Shown here: positions 22,139 to 34,444 of the stretch, piece by piece | Position numbering within the stretch: position 1 is the first letter of the stretch | Layout: each line of letters begins with the position of its first letter | Assembly: GCF_947242115.1 (NCBI RefSeq) | Contig: NC_074717.1 | Span: forward strand, 36,693,201-36,757,200 | From: Biomphalaria glabrata | Lineage: Eukaryota; Mollusca; Gastropoda; Planorbidae | Length of the DNA stretch: 64,000 nucleotides | Reading direction: 5' to 3' | Translations under genes and position numbers: made by a program | The notes under the pieces: model-generated | What the model was told of the DNA's origin: nothing | Databases searched by the model: none | Seen by the model: only the letters and a program-made list of their open reading frames with translations

Positions 22139-24300
22139 TTATATTGTATTTAGTTCACTGCACAGGAGATTAACAAATTGTACAATCTACTCTGTCTATT
22201 ACATATTTGTAAAATACCACTGGCTCACTCATTGATCAAGAAATCTCTAAAATCGTTGAACAGATTCGCGTGAAATTTCGTACACAGCTTTCTTTTACCT
22301 CCTAGATGCTCACTAAGAACAGGATTTGACATATTCGCAACATGACGACTTTTATTCGCTAAAAACCGCAAGCTTTTTATCAAGCTTTTGTATTTTTTTT
22401 TTCCGGTATTTCCTCAAAAGGCCGCAGTTTACATATAAAGCATTTTTAAAATTTTACAAATGCCGTATTTTTTTATTTTTTTTTTCTAAGTTTACTTATT
22501 TTGAATATGCCGTACGTCATTTCCGCTTCCTTTTAGAAGCGGTCTAAATAAAAAACAAAACCAATTCTAATAGCATTAACATGATAGATATGATAGATCT
22601 GGGGCATTTGTCTTTTTTTTTTTTTTTCGAAACAGAAAAAAAGAGAGAGAGCGAGAAAGTTACATTGTTAAAAAAAACAAAAAACAAAAAAAAAAAAACC
22701 TAATCCAATAGCATTAAAAATATAAATTTAGATATATTGTCATTTCGCTAAATTCAAATGATTACAATAAATAAAACGAAATTGAATAAATGGGACAATA
22801 CGGTAAACGCTTGCATATAAAAGTTTCATTTTCGCTTTAAAACGTCCGAGAGAAAGTTTTGCTATTAGAATGTGGTTTTCCATTTAATAATTCATTCCTT
22901 AGCCGGGTGAATAAAAGTTCATGAACTTATCCCGTATTCCGTAAACGCCTACTCCATTCCCCCCCCCCCCCCCCGCCCTCTCCGCGTCCAGCGAGGTCGG
23001 AAACGAAATGGATATCTACACCCTCCCCTTCTCTGGCAGAACACTCCGTCCATATGAAGAGTAACGTCCGCTTAACAATACAGTCAGTTAGTGACATCTT
23101 CTCTTTACCGGGCAAAAGACAACTTTCCAAATTACCACCTTATTTCACCCCTGACCTGGTCACAAGTTTAAATGGGGCCCCTTTTGGTTAGCTTTATAAA
23201 CAAAAAAACAACTTAAGGTTCTATTCTACTTGACGCGGGTAAGTTAGAAATTAGAAAGCGTTTATCTCATAGGGTCCAGCATCAAGGTTATTTTAAAATA
23301 AGATTCAAAATACCCCAAAACTATAGGATCCGGCACTAGTTTTAGGCCCGCCAAACAGATTTCTCCATTAAACAGGCAAAGCTAAAACTTAAGTTTCTAT
23401 CTGACAAGCCGCCTGTATTTTGTAGACAACCGTGCCAGGTTGTTAGCTGGGGTGCAATACTACGCACATTAGAAGTGCACTTTTTATCACCACTAGATCT
23501 GCACTGTCTACACCTGCAACATCTTCAGCATTGACTAGGTCTACAATGTCGCAAAACCTGAGCCGACAACGCCAGACCCTCCCCCCCCCCCGGTCAGCGA
23601 GAAGGTATCTCTGTAGTGCCCACTACAAACGGCCTAAAGCCCAGTGCCCACTACCAAGGCCTACGGTCCAATGCCCAGAGACTTGCCCAATGCCCGGCTC
23701 CCGGCTCCGGCTGTCCACTGCCCAATATCTACTGCCCACTGCCCACGGCCTAGAGAATAGCCTCCCCACCTCTCCCTGCAGACGATAAGCTTCTATGTCC
23801 ACCTCGTCCTTCTACAAGGTGAAGAAGATCAGCCCTGAGTCCATCCTGCATCTACTACTCGGCAAAAGGGGCCTTCGGAAAAAGCATTTTTATTTTCTCT
23901 AGGCCTGATACTGATGGTATGGGTAAGGTCGAAATATAATAAAGATTGAATTGAGAAGCCGAAGAAACGTCATAGAGTGTACGAAGTGTACTAACTTTTT
24001 GTTTTTGGCCGCGAAGGGGAGGGAAGGATAAGTGGAGGTGCTACTAGCATTAACTTATTCAATAGGAGAGTGCGTGTATGTGTAGGGAACGCATTATGAA
24101 GCGGGTGTTTCCAAATCAAGTCAAAAGTATATGTCGGAGAAATTACGATGCACGGGTTAAAAAAATATATATAAAATGGCGGTTCCAGAGAGCGAAAAGA
24201 GAGAGAGAGAGAAGGAAAAAGAGAACAGGAGTAAAATTTCATTGTAATAGATAGACTAAAACACGGGATAAAAAAGTATGTGAGGCTGATTGTTAAAATG
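22139..24300. other. No gene; low-complexity tracts
   Basis: Homopolymer and near-homopolymer runs occur at about 22610-22630 (T), 22690-22700 (A) and 22960-22976 (C). 23580-23760 is a C-rich degenerate repeat of CTGCCCA-like words. No frame with exon-like boundaries was recognised. Confidence 0.45.
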
Positions 24301-24449
24301 AGGCCCGTTTATTACTAAAAAAAAAAAAAGAAAAGAAGAATAAACAATATAAAGCCAGAGAACAAACCAAAGGGCGCAGCCGGTGTGCACTTTTTGTTCA
24401 GTAATAAATCTTCGTATATTTTTAATCTTTCGGACGTTGTATTATCATC

Positions 24450-24950
24450 ATCATCATCATCATCAAACTTCATTTGAGTGAGGGCTTGAGAGGCTCAAAT
24501 CCTCTCTTGCAAAAGCCTTGGACAAAAAACCCTGCTGTCGTACGTAGTGTATACATGCCACCATGCAGGTCAAGAATTTTTAGTTTCCCACCCCTGTCGA
24601 GACGGAGATCAGCAAGTCTGAAGCAGTCAAAAAGAATATGAAGCACGGTTTCCTCTTCTTCCCCGCAGCGGGGACACCATGAATCAAAATTTGGCCATAG
24701 CTTGCTCAGGCCTGGACAGCCTCCACCACGGGGAAGTGCGATCAGGGCGCCTCATGCGCTCCCAGACTCCACGGGCTTTTTTTATACTTGTCCCAGTGCT
24801 CAAACCACTTTTCCGTTTTTTTTGTTTTTTTTTAATTATAGCCAGAGCATGATGAAGACTCGCATCCTGTTCGGTGGGTGGTGTTTGCCCTCCCTGCTGG
24901 GCCAAGTCTGCAATAGTGTTGCCAGTCGTTTGATCAGACATGAACATTAT
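24450..24950 (-). mobile_element. LINE 3' end (GAT-tailed), second copy
   Basis: On the minus strand, coding-like sequence (SDQTTGNTIADLA at the RNase H end, then KARGVWERMRRPDRT and RLSRPEQAMAK) is followed by the same 3' end as 19075-19285 and a GATGATGAT tail at about 24450-24465. Stops and frame changes are present. Confidence 0.68.
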
Positions 24951-24977
24951 TAGGTCTTAGTTTAGACATCCGGGGGT

Positions 24978-25050
24978 ACGGCTGGCGTGTGGCAGGTTCG
25001 AACTTGGAACTATCGTGACGAATAGAACACAAGACCAGGCAGACATTTTA
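24978..25050 (-). mobile_element. SINE family 2 variant, head only
   Basis: Minus strand reads GTCTGCCTGGTCTTGTG, then CGATAGTTCCAAGTTCGAAC. It matches the family 2 head and B box with divergence and lacks the body. Confidence 0.5.
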
Positions 25051-25068
25051 TCGGTCCATTATAGATAT

Positions 25069-25438
25069 TGTTGTAACCCTGCCTTGCACCAGTGCTTGAT
25101 GTGCGCACTAGCGCACTGTTGAACGAAAACAGGAAGACACTAGGATAGAGAGAATAACAGTGCATCAGGGATTGTGAAGAGTCTGAATGTTTGGAAACTA
25201 AGAAGCAAGCTTTTGGTGCTGCCTGAAGGTTGTAGAAGGGACCTGGAGCGAAGCGGAGAAGGCTGTCGTTGGTCCACATTCGGGTTGCTGTCTAAAGGAC
25301 TGGTAAATTAGTAGCAAGACTGAGGAAGCTGAAGGATGTTATGTGTTTGTCCTAGTGAATAAGCACCTGTCTTTATTTCCTGTTAAACTGTGTTGAGTTG
25401 TCTGCCTTACGTTGAGTGCCTACCCTAGAGTTACAACA
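25069..25438 (+). mobile_element. Probable solo LTR
   Basis: A 370-bp block begins TGTTGTAACCCT and ends GTTACAACA, giving nine-base inverted ends with TG/CA. There is no convincing 5-bp duplication on the flanks and no adjacent coding region. Family unknown; the end structure resembles Ty3/gypsy LTRs such as the one at 59116. Orientation is arbitrary. Confidence 0.6.
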
Positions 25439-26531
25439 CTATTGTTATGTACGTCTGTACATTAAGAAAGGTGAAGGTTACATCCGGGGGTTATTTTGGT
25501 TCATATCATCAGTTTTGGATTAATAAATGTATACATTTTAATTGGTTATTGTAATTCCAAGATATAACTATGCTTGTCAAATATATTTCATCAAAGTGTT
25601 TGAATTACGATTTGTGGATAATCTTCTGTGTTTTATTCATTACGGTGTAGCCATTCCTCGTCAACACACCTACAGATCTACACTAATGAATGGACAGGCC
25701 TGACATAGAAAGAGATTCTGTTGAAGGCAAAGGATAGAGAGAAATGGACATAGTCGGTCAAAAGATCATGTATGGTGCCCCAACAAGGTACAGGTGAAGG
25801 TGAAGAATGACATGATATCAGTGTGCAGTTTGCTCATCTAGCACGTAGCAGGCAGGCCAGGGGTGGGCAAAGTCTGCCATCGCATAACAAAGTGTGCTTA
25901 TGGAATCACTTTTTGTGTCTGAGTGTGCTATATTCTGTTAAAGTGGAAAAAAGGGAGGATGCATACATATTAAACGCAAAAGAAGAGTAACTTAATCATT
26001 TTATTGGAGCGCTGGCCCATACCTCCTCCTTTAAAAGGCCGGACTCCCCCCCCCCTCCTCAGGTTTCGTAATAATAGAATCTCCATTGCCAATTAGCATT
26101 TCAAAATCCGGTTTCACATAAAAAATACACATACACTATAAGAATAGCCATGAGAATTGAACGAGTTATATGCATTTAAATGATTCCTCCTTCTTCTTGC
26201 TCGCTTTCGATTGGTCGCACTTGAAAGAAAGGGAGAATATCAATAAATATCGGCAAACTAGCGATCAACTGCACGATGACATTCACTGCAAAGCCATTTT
26301 TGTAAATATACAACAAAAGTTTCAATAGGGGACTTCCTGTACACTTTCAAACTAAACCACTAGCCAAACATAAATGTTGCATTTGTTTTTTCAACGTGTA
26401 GGCTTTTGTAACGCGCTAGTAATATTTTGTTGACATTATATCCAAGCAACCATTTAGGGTCCACTACAGTTTACCTACTTTACACGTCACTACTCTGTGC
26501 AGTATGTTCAACGATAATAATAATGATAATA
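25439..26531. other. No gene; one hAT-like 5' terminus
   Basis: CAGGGGTGGGCAAAGTCTGC at about 25858 resembles a Charlie-type hAT terminus, but its partner was not found. A C run lies at about 26047. Otherwise featureless. Confidence 0.4.
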
Positions 26532-26668
26532 AATGGATGTCTGGTCGTGCGGCTGTCGTTTGGACTTATCGATGGTCCCGGGTTCAAACCCTGCCCGCTC
26601 CCATCCCTCGTCGTCCTGCGGGAGGTTTGGACTAGGAAGTAAACTATCTTAAAGTCTGAAGGAACAAG
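26532..26668 (+). mobile_element. SINE family 2
   Basis: Contains GATGTCTGGTCGTGCGGCTG (missing part of the GCGCTGGA segment), TCGATGGTCCCGGGTTCAAA, and the tail GTTTGGACTAGGAAGTAAAC. Confidence 0.82.
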
Positions 26669-27704
26669 TAAAAAAAAAAGATTTTACTAAAAATAGACCA
26701 TTTGCATTAGCACTTTGATGTAATGAAAACTATTGAAGCAACTAATATTCTAATCACATGTTCAAATCTGACAGAAGCACCTAGAGGCCATTAGGGACAA
26801 AAAAAAAAGATTTCTCCTGAACAGCCTCCTGGTTTGAAAAGTGGCCGGGGACATGATACCTTGGGTGGTCTACCCTGTTCACCACACCTGATTGCTACCT
26901 TGGCAGAAGAGAACTTTTAAAACTGTGGGAACTAATCTTAGAGCAGATAGTTCATTTTTGTTGTCACCACAAATAATTCTTGTTGCTGTTTACAGCGTTT
27001 TGGGGACTTTTGGGGCCTTACTGCGTTCTTGTTCCCCAATGCAGGAGAAACAGTAACGGGGGTAACGGATGTATGTGTGAGTTGTACTTGATATATTTCT
27101 ACAGTACATTGATAACAAATCTAGATCTTGTATGGTGTATTACTGATGCGAGTTCATATTACTAAGACATACACATTAAAGTAACGAACAGAATCACTGC
27201 TCAGTAACTAAGTTCACTCGAGATGAAATAGAACAACGAACTTTAATACAGAATGGACTACAGTCGAGGCAGTAACTAAAAGCGATGTTATCCCTTCAAG
27301 AGCCTAGCAATAACTGTCCTAAAAGTCTACAACAATAATCTCTAGCCCAATGCTTATGTCGTCACTAGAAATGTCGCGTTCAAAGTCAGTCTACTACAGT
27401 GCTTCTCTAAACTAAACTAAGTGCCTAACACGGGGCCAGTTTGTAGAACCACTATTAGTTTGAAAACAGCATCCAGTAACAGAGATCGGAACAAGTTTAA
27501 AGCCGTGGCCGGATGACGATATACTGCCGCATGATGCGAAGCTAAATTATTATTGTCTAGTCATTAACATCTTATATTCGCTTTGTAAAATTAAATATCT
27601 AATGAACAGATATTATTGCATTGAATTTCATCTTCTTTGTACAAATTCAATTCAACTAAATAAATAATCACCTATACACAATTCGTTAGTAGTTTTATAC
27701 ATAC
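26669..27704. other. No gene seen
   Basis: Single-copy-looking AT-rich DNA. If the minus-strand exons at 27705 and 29699 are real, later exons of that gene should lie here or further left; I could not pick them out. Confidence 0.4.
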
Positions 27705-27739
27705 CAATGTCGAGAGCTCCAAGTCCCCAAGTGAATGTA
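27705..27739 (-). CDS. Candidate small second exon of an unrecognised gene
   Basis: On the minus strand a 35-bp open segment is flanked by an acceptor (TTATTGTTCAG) and a GTATGT donor. Joined after the exon at 29699-29780 it keeps the frame and would add VHSLGDLELSTL. Such short segments flanked by splice-like words arise by chance, so the call is tentative. Confidence 0.18.
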
Positions 27740-28279
27740 CTGAACAATAATTATCATTAGTCGAAATATTGGAACCAAAATGTACCAGTTTCTGTGGTCT
27801 TTATTTCAGTTTCAGTATTTGTTTCTGTATTTCATAGTCATGTGCCTAACGCTTTAGGCATTGAAAGTTGAATTAAAGGCTCGCGTAGTTTTCTGTCCGG
27901 AAGTCTGTCAAACATTAGATCTTTCTATACACTAACAAAGTTCTATGCAATCTTCCAATTCAATTTTGTTGTCACATTTCAATCCGAAAATAAAATAAAA
28001 AAAAAAAAAAAAAACGAGTTTGAAATCAACATTTGATGATACCGTCATAACAACTTTACATTAGTACACTTCCACAATTTACATTGTGAGTTTAAAAAAA
28101 AATATTTCACAAAACTTTTCCATTAATAAAGATGTGAATTTAGAAAAAAAATTCCCCAACAGTTGGAACTAATTTTATTGGCTGCAGACCGGAAGTGTTG
28201 CAATAAAATCTATTGTTATCCTATTTTATTAGCTTTTCCATATATTAGCTCGAGAAACTCGATACTCGATAAACTAAAC
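27740..28279. other. No gene seen
   Basis: AT-rich with an A run at about 27997-28015. It would be intronic if the flanking candidate exons belong together. Confidence 0.4.
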
Positions 28280-28740
28280 CAGAGGTTCTCAAACCTTTTT
28301 GACCCAGGAACCTTTATATAGTCAAAACTTACCAACAGACCCCATAGTAGGCCTAAAAAAAGCTACATAAATGCATAAATAAGTTATTTAAAAAAAAAAG
28401 AAAACAATCTTTTTAAGGAGTATTTATTGAGATAAATATTTTGTTTAAAATGTAATTGTAAAAAAAAAATTTAATGACTTTGATGATGTTGATGAGATGT
28501 TATGATGTCCGACTTAATGTTTGTATGTAGCAATCGCAAATCTCCACGAGCGCAAATTTTTAGTCGATTTCTTGAATTTGTGATGAGGATCACTGTAGTG
28601 ATAACTCCACGTTCTCCTATATAACAAGACTGAAAAGTAGTTCACAGTTTCTGTACCATCACCCATAATGCAGGATATAAAATTTAAATCTGTTTTTTGC
28701 AAGCAGAATTTGTGGTTTCTTTGTTTATTCATTGTTTAAA
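28280..28740. mobile_element. hAT-like element fragment
   Basis: Starts CAGAGGTTCTCAAACC, followed by TATAGTCAAAACTTACCAAC and AGCTACATAAATGCATA. The same sequence with differences starts at 40312, which marks a shared terminus. The minus strand at 28514-28732 is open for 72 codons (SDPHHKFKKSTKNLRSWRFA) and may be element-derived. The right terminus was not identified. Confidence 0.5.
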
Positions 28741-29698
28741 CCTACATTTAATGAGTATAAATATAGTGCCCTCTTTCCTGGAATGCGCCCAGATGAGTCA
28801 CAGGTTTTGGTTTCGCCTTGAGATGGGACAGAATCTTTATCCATATTTATTTACCAAATTTATTTATTTAAATTATTTTTACATCGGACACACGAAAAGC
28901 TGGCTATTTGGTCTATACTTTTTTGTGTGTGCCATGAAGGAAAACATCGATTACGTAGCTCATGGTTGGTTCACAAGTAACGTTCATATTTGGTAGAATA
29001 GGTAAAAATATTACGTCTCTTAGTTCCCACAAGATGGAAACTATAGTGAAAACTATTCTAAGCAATTCCAAATCAATAGAAGAATAATCGTTTTAGTTAT
29101 CAATATTAAATGTTGGAAATTGAGCTAAAAAAATCAATTTTCGTAAAGCTTAATAAAAAAAACTATTTTATTTACCAAATAAATGTTAATCCTGAAGTGT
29201 ACATATCATTTACTGTAGTTGGTAGCAAAAAGAGAAAAAATATTGGCTACCTTTATTTTTTTCACCCTATATTTGGGCCTATTTATATTCTGTCAGTAGA
29301 ACCAGTCACCTGTCTATCGATGTTATTAGTTTTGTCAGTTTTGTTTACTGCTGAAAAGAAAAAATACACGTAATTGCTAGAAATAATTTTTAAAATGATT
29401 TTAGGCTCTCGTCTTATTAGACCAGTGGACAATTTTTTTTAAAAAGTAACATATGTTGGATAGTAGTTATATATATATTCATATTTTACAATCATACACA
29501 GAAATGCATAGGTTCAAACCCAGAAAATATTTCATAGCGCACGATCCACCCGCAGGATGTTATCATCACAAAGTTATCATCGATTTAAAACAAATATCTT
29601 TAAATTATTTTGTTCTTGGGATTTTAAGAATCAAAACACAGGATATGCACTGAAAATATAAATACTACTTCAAAAAAAAACAACACACTATTCCTTAC

Positions 29699-29780
29699 CT
29701 TTCGAAACGTAAAGTCTCAAGAGAGAATTCAATCTGCCGGTACTCCTAGCGAAAAACGGTTTCGTTTGACTCGAGGCCAT
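29699..29780 (-). CDS. Candidate first coding exon of an unrecognised gene
   Basis: On the minus strand an ATG at 29780 in a favourable context (AGGCATGG) opens 27 codons plus one base, ending at a good donor (AAAG then GTAAGG, 29698-29693). The peptide starts MASSQTKPFFARSTGRLNSL and is basic with several hydroxylated residues, which is compatible with a mitochondrial presequence or an ordinary cytosolic N-terminus. The surrounding 1.5 kb contains no recognised repeat, which favours a host gene. The protein is not recognised. Confidence 0.33.
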
Positions 29781-31026
29781 GCCTTTTTTCCAAGAAGCTG
29801 ATGTACCAATTAGCAGTGTGTTTTGTGTATGTGTTTAAATAATGAGTGTGTGAGTTGAAATCTGTTCACGCGTTAACCCTCAATTGTGCTAGCGGCTGGC
29901 TGGTTGGGTTTGCTTTGAAGGTCTAGTCTAGATCAACGCCACATGCTTTGTCACAGCCCTGAATGTTAGTCATTCTTTCTTAATAACAGGCTTTCACAGT
30001 TCGCATCAGTTTGTTCATAATATACATGTGTACCCTTTCGCGCCTGCGTGTTTCTTTGTCTTTGAGTATAGTTTCTGTTTTCCCCTCCCCTTCTCCAATC
30101 CCCAAGTCACAGAATCTTGCATTCTATTTTGTCAATTCGGATCTGGGAATTAATTAGATCATTGTTTATACTTATTACTAGATCTGTCGTGCAATATCAC
30201 AGGCGGATCCATGGGGAGGGGGGTTTAGGTGAGACTGGTATGTGGGTGGGTGTGTAGGAGAAAATAACATCATTGTGTAAAACAATACGTTTACTGATGG
30301 AAATAATTATACGCAACTGTCAATGTTTTAAAAGCATTCTGATAGGCTACTATGAAGACTCACATCCCCAGACTGCAGCTAGTAGGAGCAGGTCTACGTC
30401 AGATTTTTAAAGAAATCAAGGAATAATTAGTCAATATAAATATGGGCGTGGTCAGCGGCAAATGTTTTGGTGTTTCCATTCAAATGAACTTTACCCCTTA
30501 GGGGTGCCAGGAGAGCGGGCGGGGTGGGAGGGTCTACTATAGTTAAAAAAAATGTATGCAACTAATTTTTAATTTGCTAATGGTGTGTGGATGTGTATTT
30601 AAATGCCCCCCCCTCCCACTATCTCTATCCCCACTCGACCAATATGGACGTCATTTTGAGGAGCATTAAACAACTTGTATATAGAATTGATTTATATAAG
30701 TTATATTTCTTAGTATTGAAATTTCAAATTATTGTTTAGATTGTGTTGCTCTCCCCTCCACCACTCAGTGCATGTCTACAACTGGTAAATAAAGCTACAA
30801 GTCATTACTAAATATAAATTAGGATAGGGGCCGTTCTATTATTCTTTATAGACCTAGAAAGTATACCATATCTTATAGAATGGGTACAGATTTCTTTTTA
30901 ATTTCATCAAATTTTCCTTCTTTAAAAACGATTTAATATAAATATTTTGGTTTAAAAAAAAAAATATTCTTGAGTTTGTAGTAACTAAGGCCCTGTGTCG
31001 ACGCACTGCCGTAAATCTGGAACTGC
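29781..31026. other. No coding sequence seen; possible promoter side of a minus-strand gene
   Basis: Single-copy-looking DNA with G-rich words at 30215-30230 and 30510-30530. The part nearest 29781 would be upstream of the candidate exon at 29699-29780. No other feature recognised. Confidence 0.35.
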
Positions 31027-31126
31027 ATTTACATATTACAAGCACGCTGTAATGGTACATTTCTTAACCACGATAGTGTGTAGCCAACCGTAACATTTAT
31101 AGCATTGGAGGTCAAACAAAAGACAA
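31027..31126 (+). repeat. Left half of a segmental duplication (LINE-occupied copy)
   Basis: ACATATTACAAGCACGCTGT to CATTGGAGGTCAAACAAAAG here matches 34484-34573. The matching block continues after the LINE at 33467-33545. Confidence 0.88.
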
Positions 31127-33304
31127 GGTCACTGGGTGATTTTAATAAATGTACCTTGAAGGTTGACCTACCCACCTTCTATCAACACATTTCATGTCCG
31201 ACAAGAGAAAACAGAACTCTGGACTTATGTTATTGTAACATCAAAGGAGCATTCACATCTCGTGAAAAGCCACCACTAGGATCATCGGACCACAAAACAA
31301 TACAACTGCTGCCTACTTACCGTACAAAACTTAAAGAAGGAAAAATCATTCAAAAAAACGTACAAGAATGGACGCAAGACAATATTCTCAAACTACAGGG
31401 ATGTCTAGACTGCACTGACTGGAATTTGTTCAAAGAGACCACTTCAAATCTGGAAGAATGGGTCGACGCAGTGACAAATTACATCAAATTCTGTGAAAAC
31501 ATGTGTGTCAGCAAAAAGAGCATCAAGATATACCCCAACAATAAACCATGGGTCACTGCAAAAATCAAACGGGAAATAATCAAAAAGAAAAAAGCATTTA
31601 TGAGTGGCGATGGACAGACAAGGAAAATTGCTCAACGAAATCTCAACGTCGTTCTTGAGGAAGGGAGGAGAAACTACCGCACCAAGCTGGAAGACTCAAT
31701 TAATACAAGTGACATGAGACAGGCGTGGGGCATCATGAACAAAATGGCAGGAGCACAAGTCAAAATTAAAAATAATCTGGCTACAAGAGACGAAAAAACA
31801 TTGGCCAACGAGTTAAACGATTTCTATTGTCGCTTCGACACGAAAGATTTTAATTATCTAAGACTCAAAGCCCTTGAGGATGTCAATGTTAACAACTGCT
31901 TAGAATTAGCGATTACTAAAGAGCAAGTTTGTAACATTTTCAAAAACGTCAACCCAATGAAAGCTGGTGGGCCTGATGGAATAAAAGGGCGAATCTTAAA
32001 AGAATGTGCTGAACAACTAGCTGAACCTTTCCAAGATATTTTTTCTACTTCATTACTAAACCATGAGATACCACCTGTGTGGAAGTCATCTATAATTGTA
32101 CCTGTGCCAAAGGTTTCCAAACCGAAGGAAATGAATGACTATAGACCTGTTTCACTTACTTCCATTGTGTCTAAATGTTTAGAAAAATTGGTTAAAATGT
32201 TTCTTCTGAATGATCTTTGCAATAAGTTAGACCCTTTACAATTTGCTTACCAAAAGGGTAAAGGTGTAGACGATGCCATCCAAAATATTTTAAACTGTGT
32301 CTACAAACATCTGGACTTACCGAACACTTATGTAAGATTGTTCTTTATTGATTTCTCATCAGCTTTTAACACTATACAACTTCATTTACTCATTGAAAAG
32401 ATGAAAGCGTTGCAGATTAGTCCATACATAATACTATGGGCTAATGAATTTTTGACCCAGAGAGCTCAGAGGGTTAGGGTAAACAATGTTATATCTAATG
32501 AACGCATAGTTAACACAGGGGCGCCCCAGGGGGCTGTGACATCGCCTTTGTGGTTCATTTTGTACACCAATGATTTTCAATCCGATAGTTCTTGTTGCTC
32601 CTTCACAAAATTCGCTGATGATGCGGCACTTCTTGCCCTGCTCTCAGAGAGCTCAGACGTAAATGAGTATTTCAAAGAATTAGAACACATTGAAGAATAC
32701 TGTAAAGATAATTTTTTATTATTAAATGTAAAAAATAAACAAAGAAATGATGATCGATTTTCGCAGGGACAAGATGGAAAATGATATTGTTTCTGTAGCT
32801 GGAGAGACTATTGAAATTGTGCAAACCTTTAAATACCTTGGTACTATCCTAGACAATAAACTAAATTTTACTGTAAATACTGATTATATCACCAAAAAAG
32901 GGCAGCAAAGATTACGACTACTAAGAAAACTGTCCTCGTTTAATGTTAGCGAAAAGGCCTTGGCTATGTTTTATCACGCTCACATCTGCAATGTTTTCAG
33001 TTTCAATATCACTGCCTGGTATGGCAATCTGAGCACTAAAAATAGGAATAAACTTAATAGAATCCTCAATGCTGCTGGCAAAATCATTGGCAAAAAACAA
33101 ACCCCATTTGGGCAGTTGTTTGAGACAAACATCTATAAAAAAGCTAACAAGATCCTTGAAATAAAGAATCACCCTTTGTGTCAGTATTTTGTGATTTTAC
33201 CATCACAAAAGAGATACAAGACACCGATAGCAAAGACAAACAGACACAAACACTCTTTTGTTCCCCTGGCAATCAAATCATTAAATAAGAACAATCTGGT
33301 ATAA
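31127..33304 (+). pseudogene. LINE ORF2 (endonuclease end, reverse transcriptase)
   Basis: The first segment, to 32784, carries the endonuclease C-terminus (PPLGSSDHKTIQLL), then reverse transcriptase blocks: NPMKAGGPDGIKGRIL, IIVPVPKVSKP with NDYRPVSLTS, FFIDFSSAFNTI, GAPQGAVTSPLWF and FADDAALL. The second, from about 32747 to 33304, holds MMIDFRRDK, TFKYLGTILDNKLNF and the C-terminal KNRNKLNRILNAAGKIIG block. A one-base frame change in an A-rich run near 32740 separates the two. Apart from this and the 5' truncation it is well preserved, so the insertion is fairly young. Confidence 0.85.
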
Positions 33305-33428
33305 ACTTTGTCACATGTAAATTATGAGTGAGTCTGGTGTGAATGTACACTTTGGTTTCTTATAGTTATAATGTTTTTTGTTTGGTAATGCACAAATTGT
33401 AAGACAAATTTCCTTACGGATAATAAAG

Positions 33429-33466
<38 letters not shown>
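31127..33466 (+). mobile_element. CR1/L2-like LINE, 5' truncated
   Basis: The boundaries are fixed by an unoccupied paralogous site at 34484-34650: the insert begins ACAAGGTCACTGGG and ends in an (ATT)n tail. It contains the end of the endonuclease domain, a complete reverse transcriptase and a C-terminal region, then a 160-bp 3' untranslated region ending in CCTTACGGATAATAAAG and the ATT tail, as in CR1/L2/Rex-type LINEs. The 5' end is truncated. Confidence 0.88.
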
Positions 33467-33545
33467 ATATCAGAATCGTGGAGGCCCCAAAGCTGTGTTC
33501 CTGCCTGCCCGCCCTTAAATCCTGCTCTGAATATATCTTTGATTT
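33467..33545 (+). repeat. Right half of a segmental duplication (LINE-occupied copy)
   Basis: CAGAATCGTGGAGGCCCCAA through CTGAATATATCT matches 34580-34650, continuing the duplicated block interrupted by the LINE. Confidence 0.88.
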
Positions 33546-33968
33546 CTCTTTTAAAAGTATTTTTTGTTCCCTATTTGACTTGTTACCAAGCTTAACTCAC
33601 GTCGTCTGTCTGTCTGTCTGTCTGGTCAAAAGCTTTTACTCATTATTTCTCCCACTTCTTATTCTGGTTGAATACATTTTGCTTTATTTGGAAAACTAAG
33701 CTAAAAAAAACAGGGGGGGGGGGATTACAAGAACAGTTTCCATCCGATGGCGATAATCAAGCACAGTTACTCAAGATAAGCGAGGGTTTAGAAAAAAAGT
33801 ATTCTGGGTTTTTTTTTCTTTCTTTTTTATTTTACATTTCAATTAATTTATATGTCAATTTTACAATTGTACGAATGATTTGTGTTCCTTGTGCAAGGGA
33901 AATAAATGACAATCGAGCATTAATCTAAAACACTTGACCTGCTTCCCTTTTCTCCCCTTTTAAGACAA
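33546..33968. other. No gene; simple repeats
   Basis: (CTGT)n at about 33605-33623 and a G run at 33713-33722. No recognised element. Confidence 0.5.
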
Positions 33969-34157
33969 TATACAATGGAATAGCCTAAGATTTATAAAGC
34001 GGACATGCTAACTAAATCTAATTTGGAAACATATACAATGGAATAGCCTAAGATTTATAAAGCGGACATGCTAACTAAATCTAATTTGGAAACATATACA
34101 ATGGAATAGCCTAAGATTTATAAAGCGGGCATGCTAACTGAATCTAATTTGGAAACA
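33969..34157. repeat. 63-bp tandem repeat, three copies
   Basis: Three adjacent copies of a unit running from TATACAATGGAATAGCC to CTAATTTGGAAACA. Copies one and two are identical; the third has two or three differences (GCGGGCATG, CTGAATC). Confidence 0.93.
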
Positions 34158-34444
34158 TCCACAAACACACACACTTTTGGAGGATATCGTGATTAGCGTT
34201 TGTTGAAATGAACCTCGAATTCTTGACCCTAACCTCAGGCCTGATGGTATCTACTATCCATTGAATTCCTTCTACGCATCACTGAGAGTCTTCCTATCGT
34301 TGAGATGTATTCCTACATCAATAGCTTTCTCCCAACTATAAGACCATGTTGTCAAGTAACGAGCATGCCACCAAGAAGAACCCTCTTCCCAGATCTGTGA
34401 GTTTGTCACGTATTAACATAAACAAGTCCAATGTCTTCTGAAAA

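Noticed and set aside
25858-26060. A complete hAT element starting CAGGGGTGGGCAAAG
   Set aside because: No matching right terminus or 8-bp duplication could be found, so only a possible terminus is noted.
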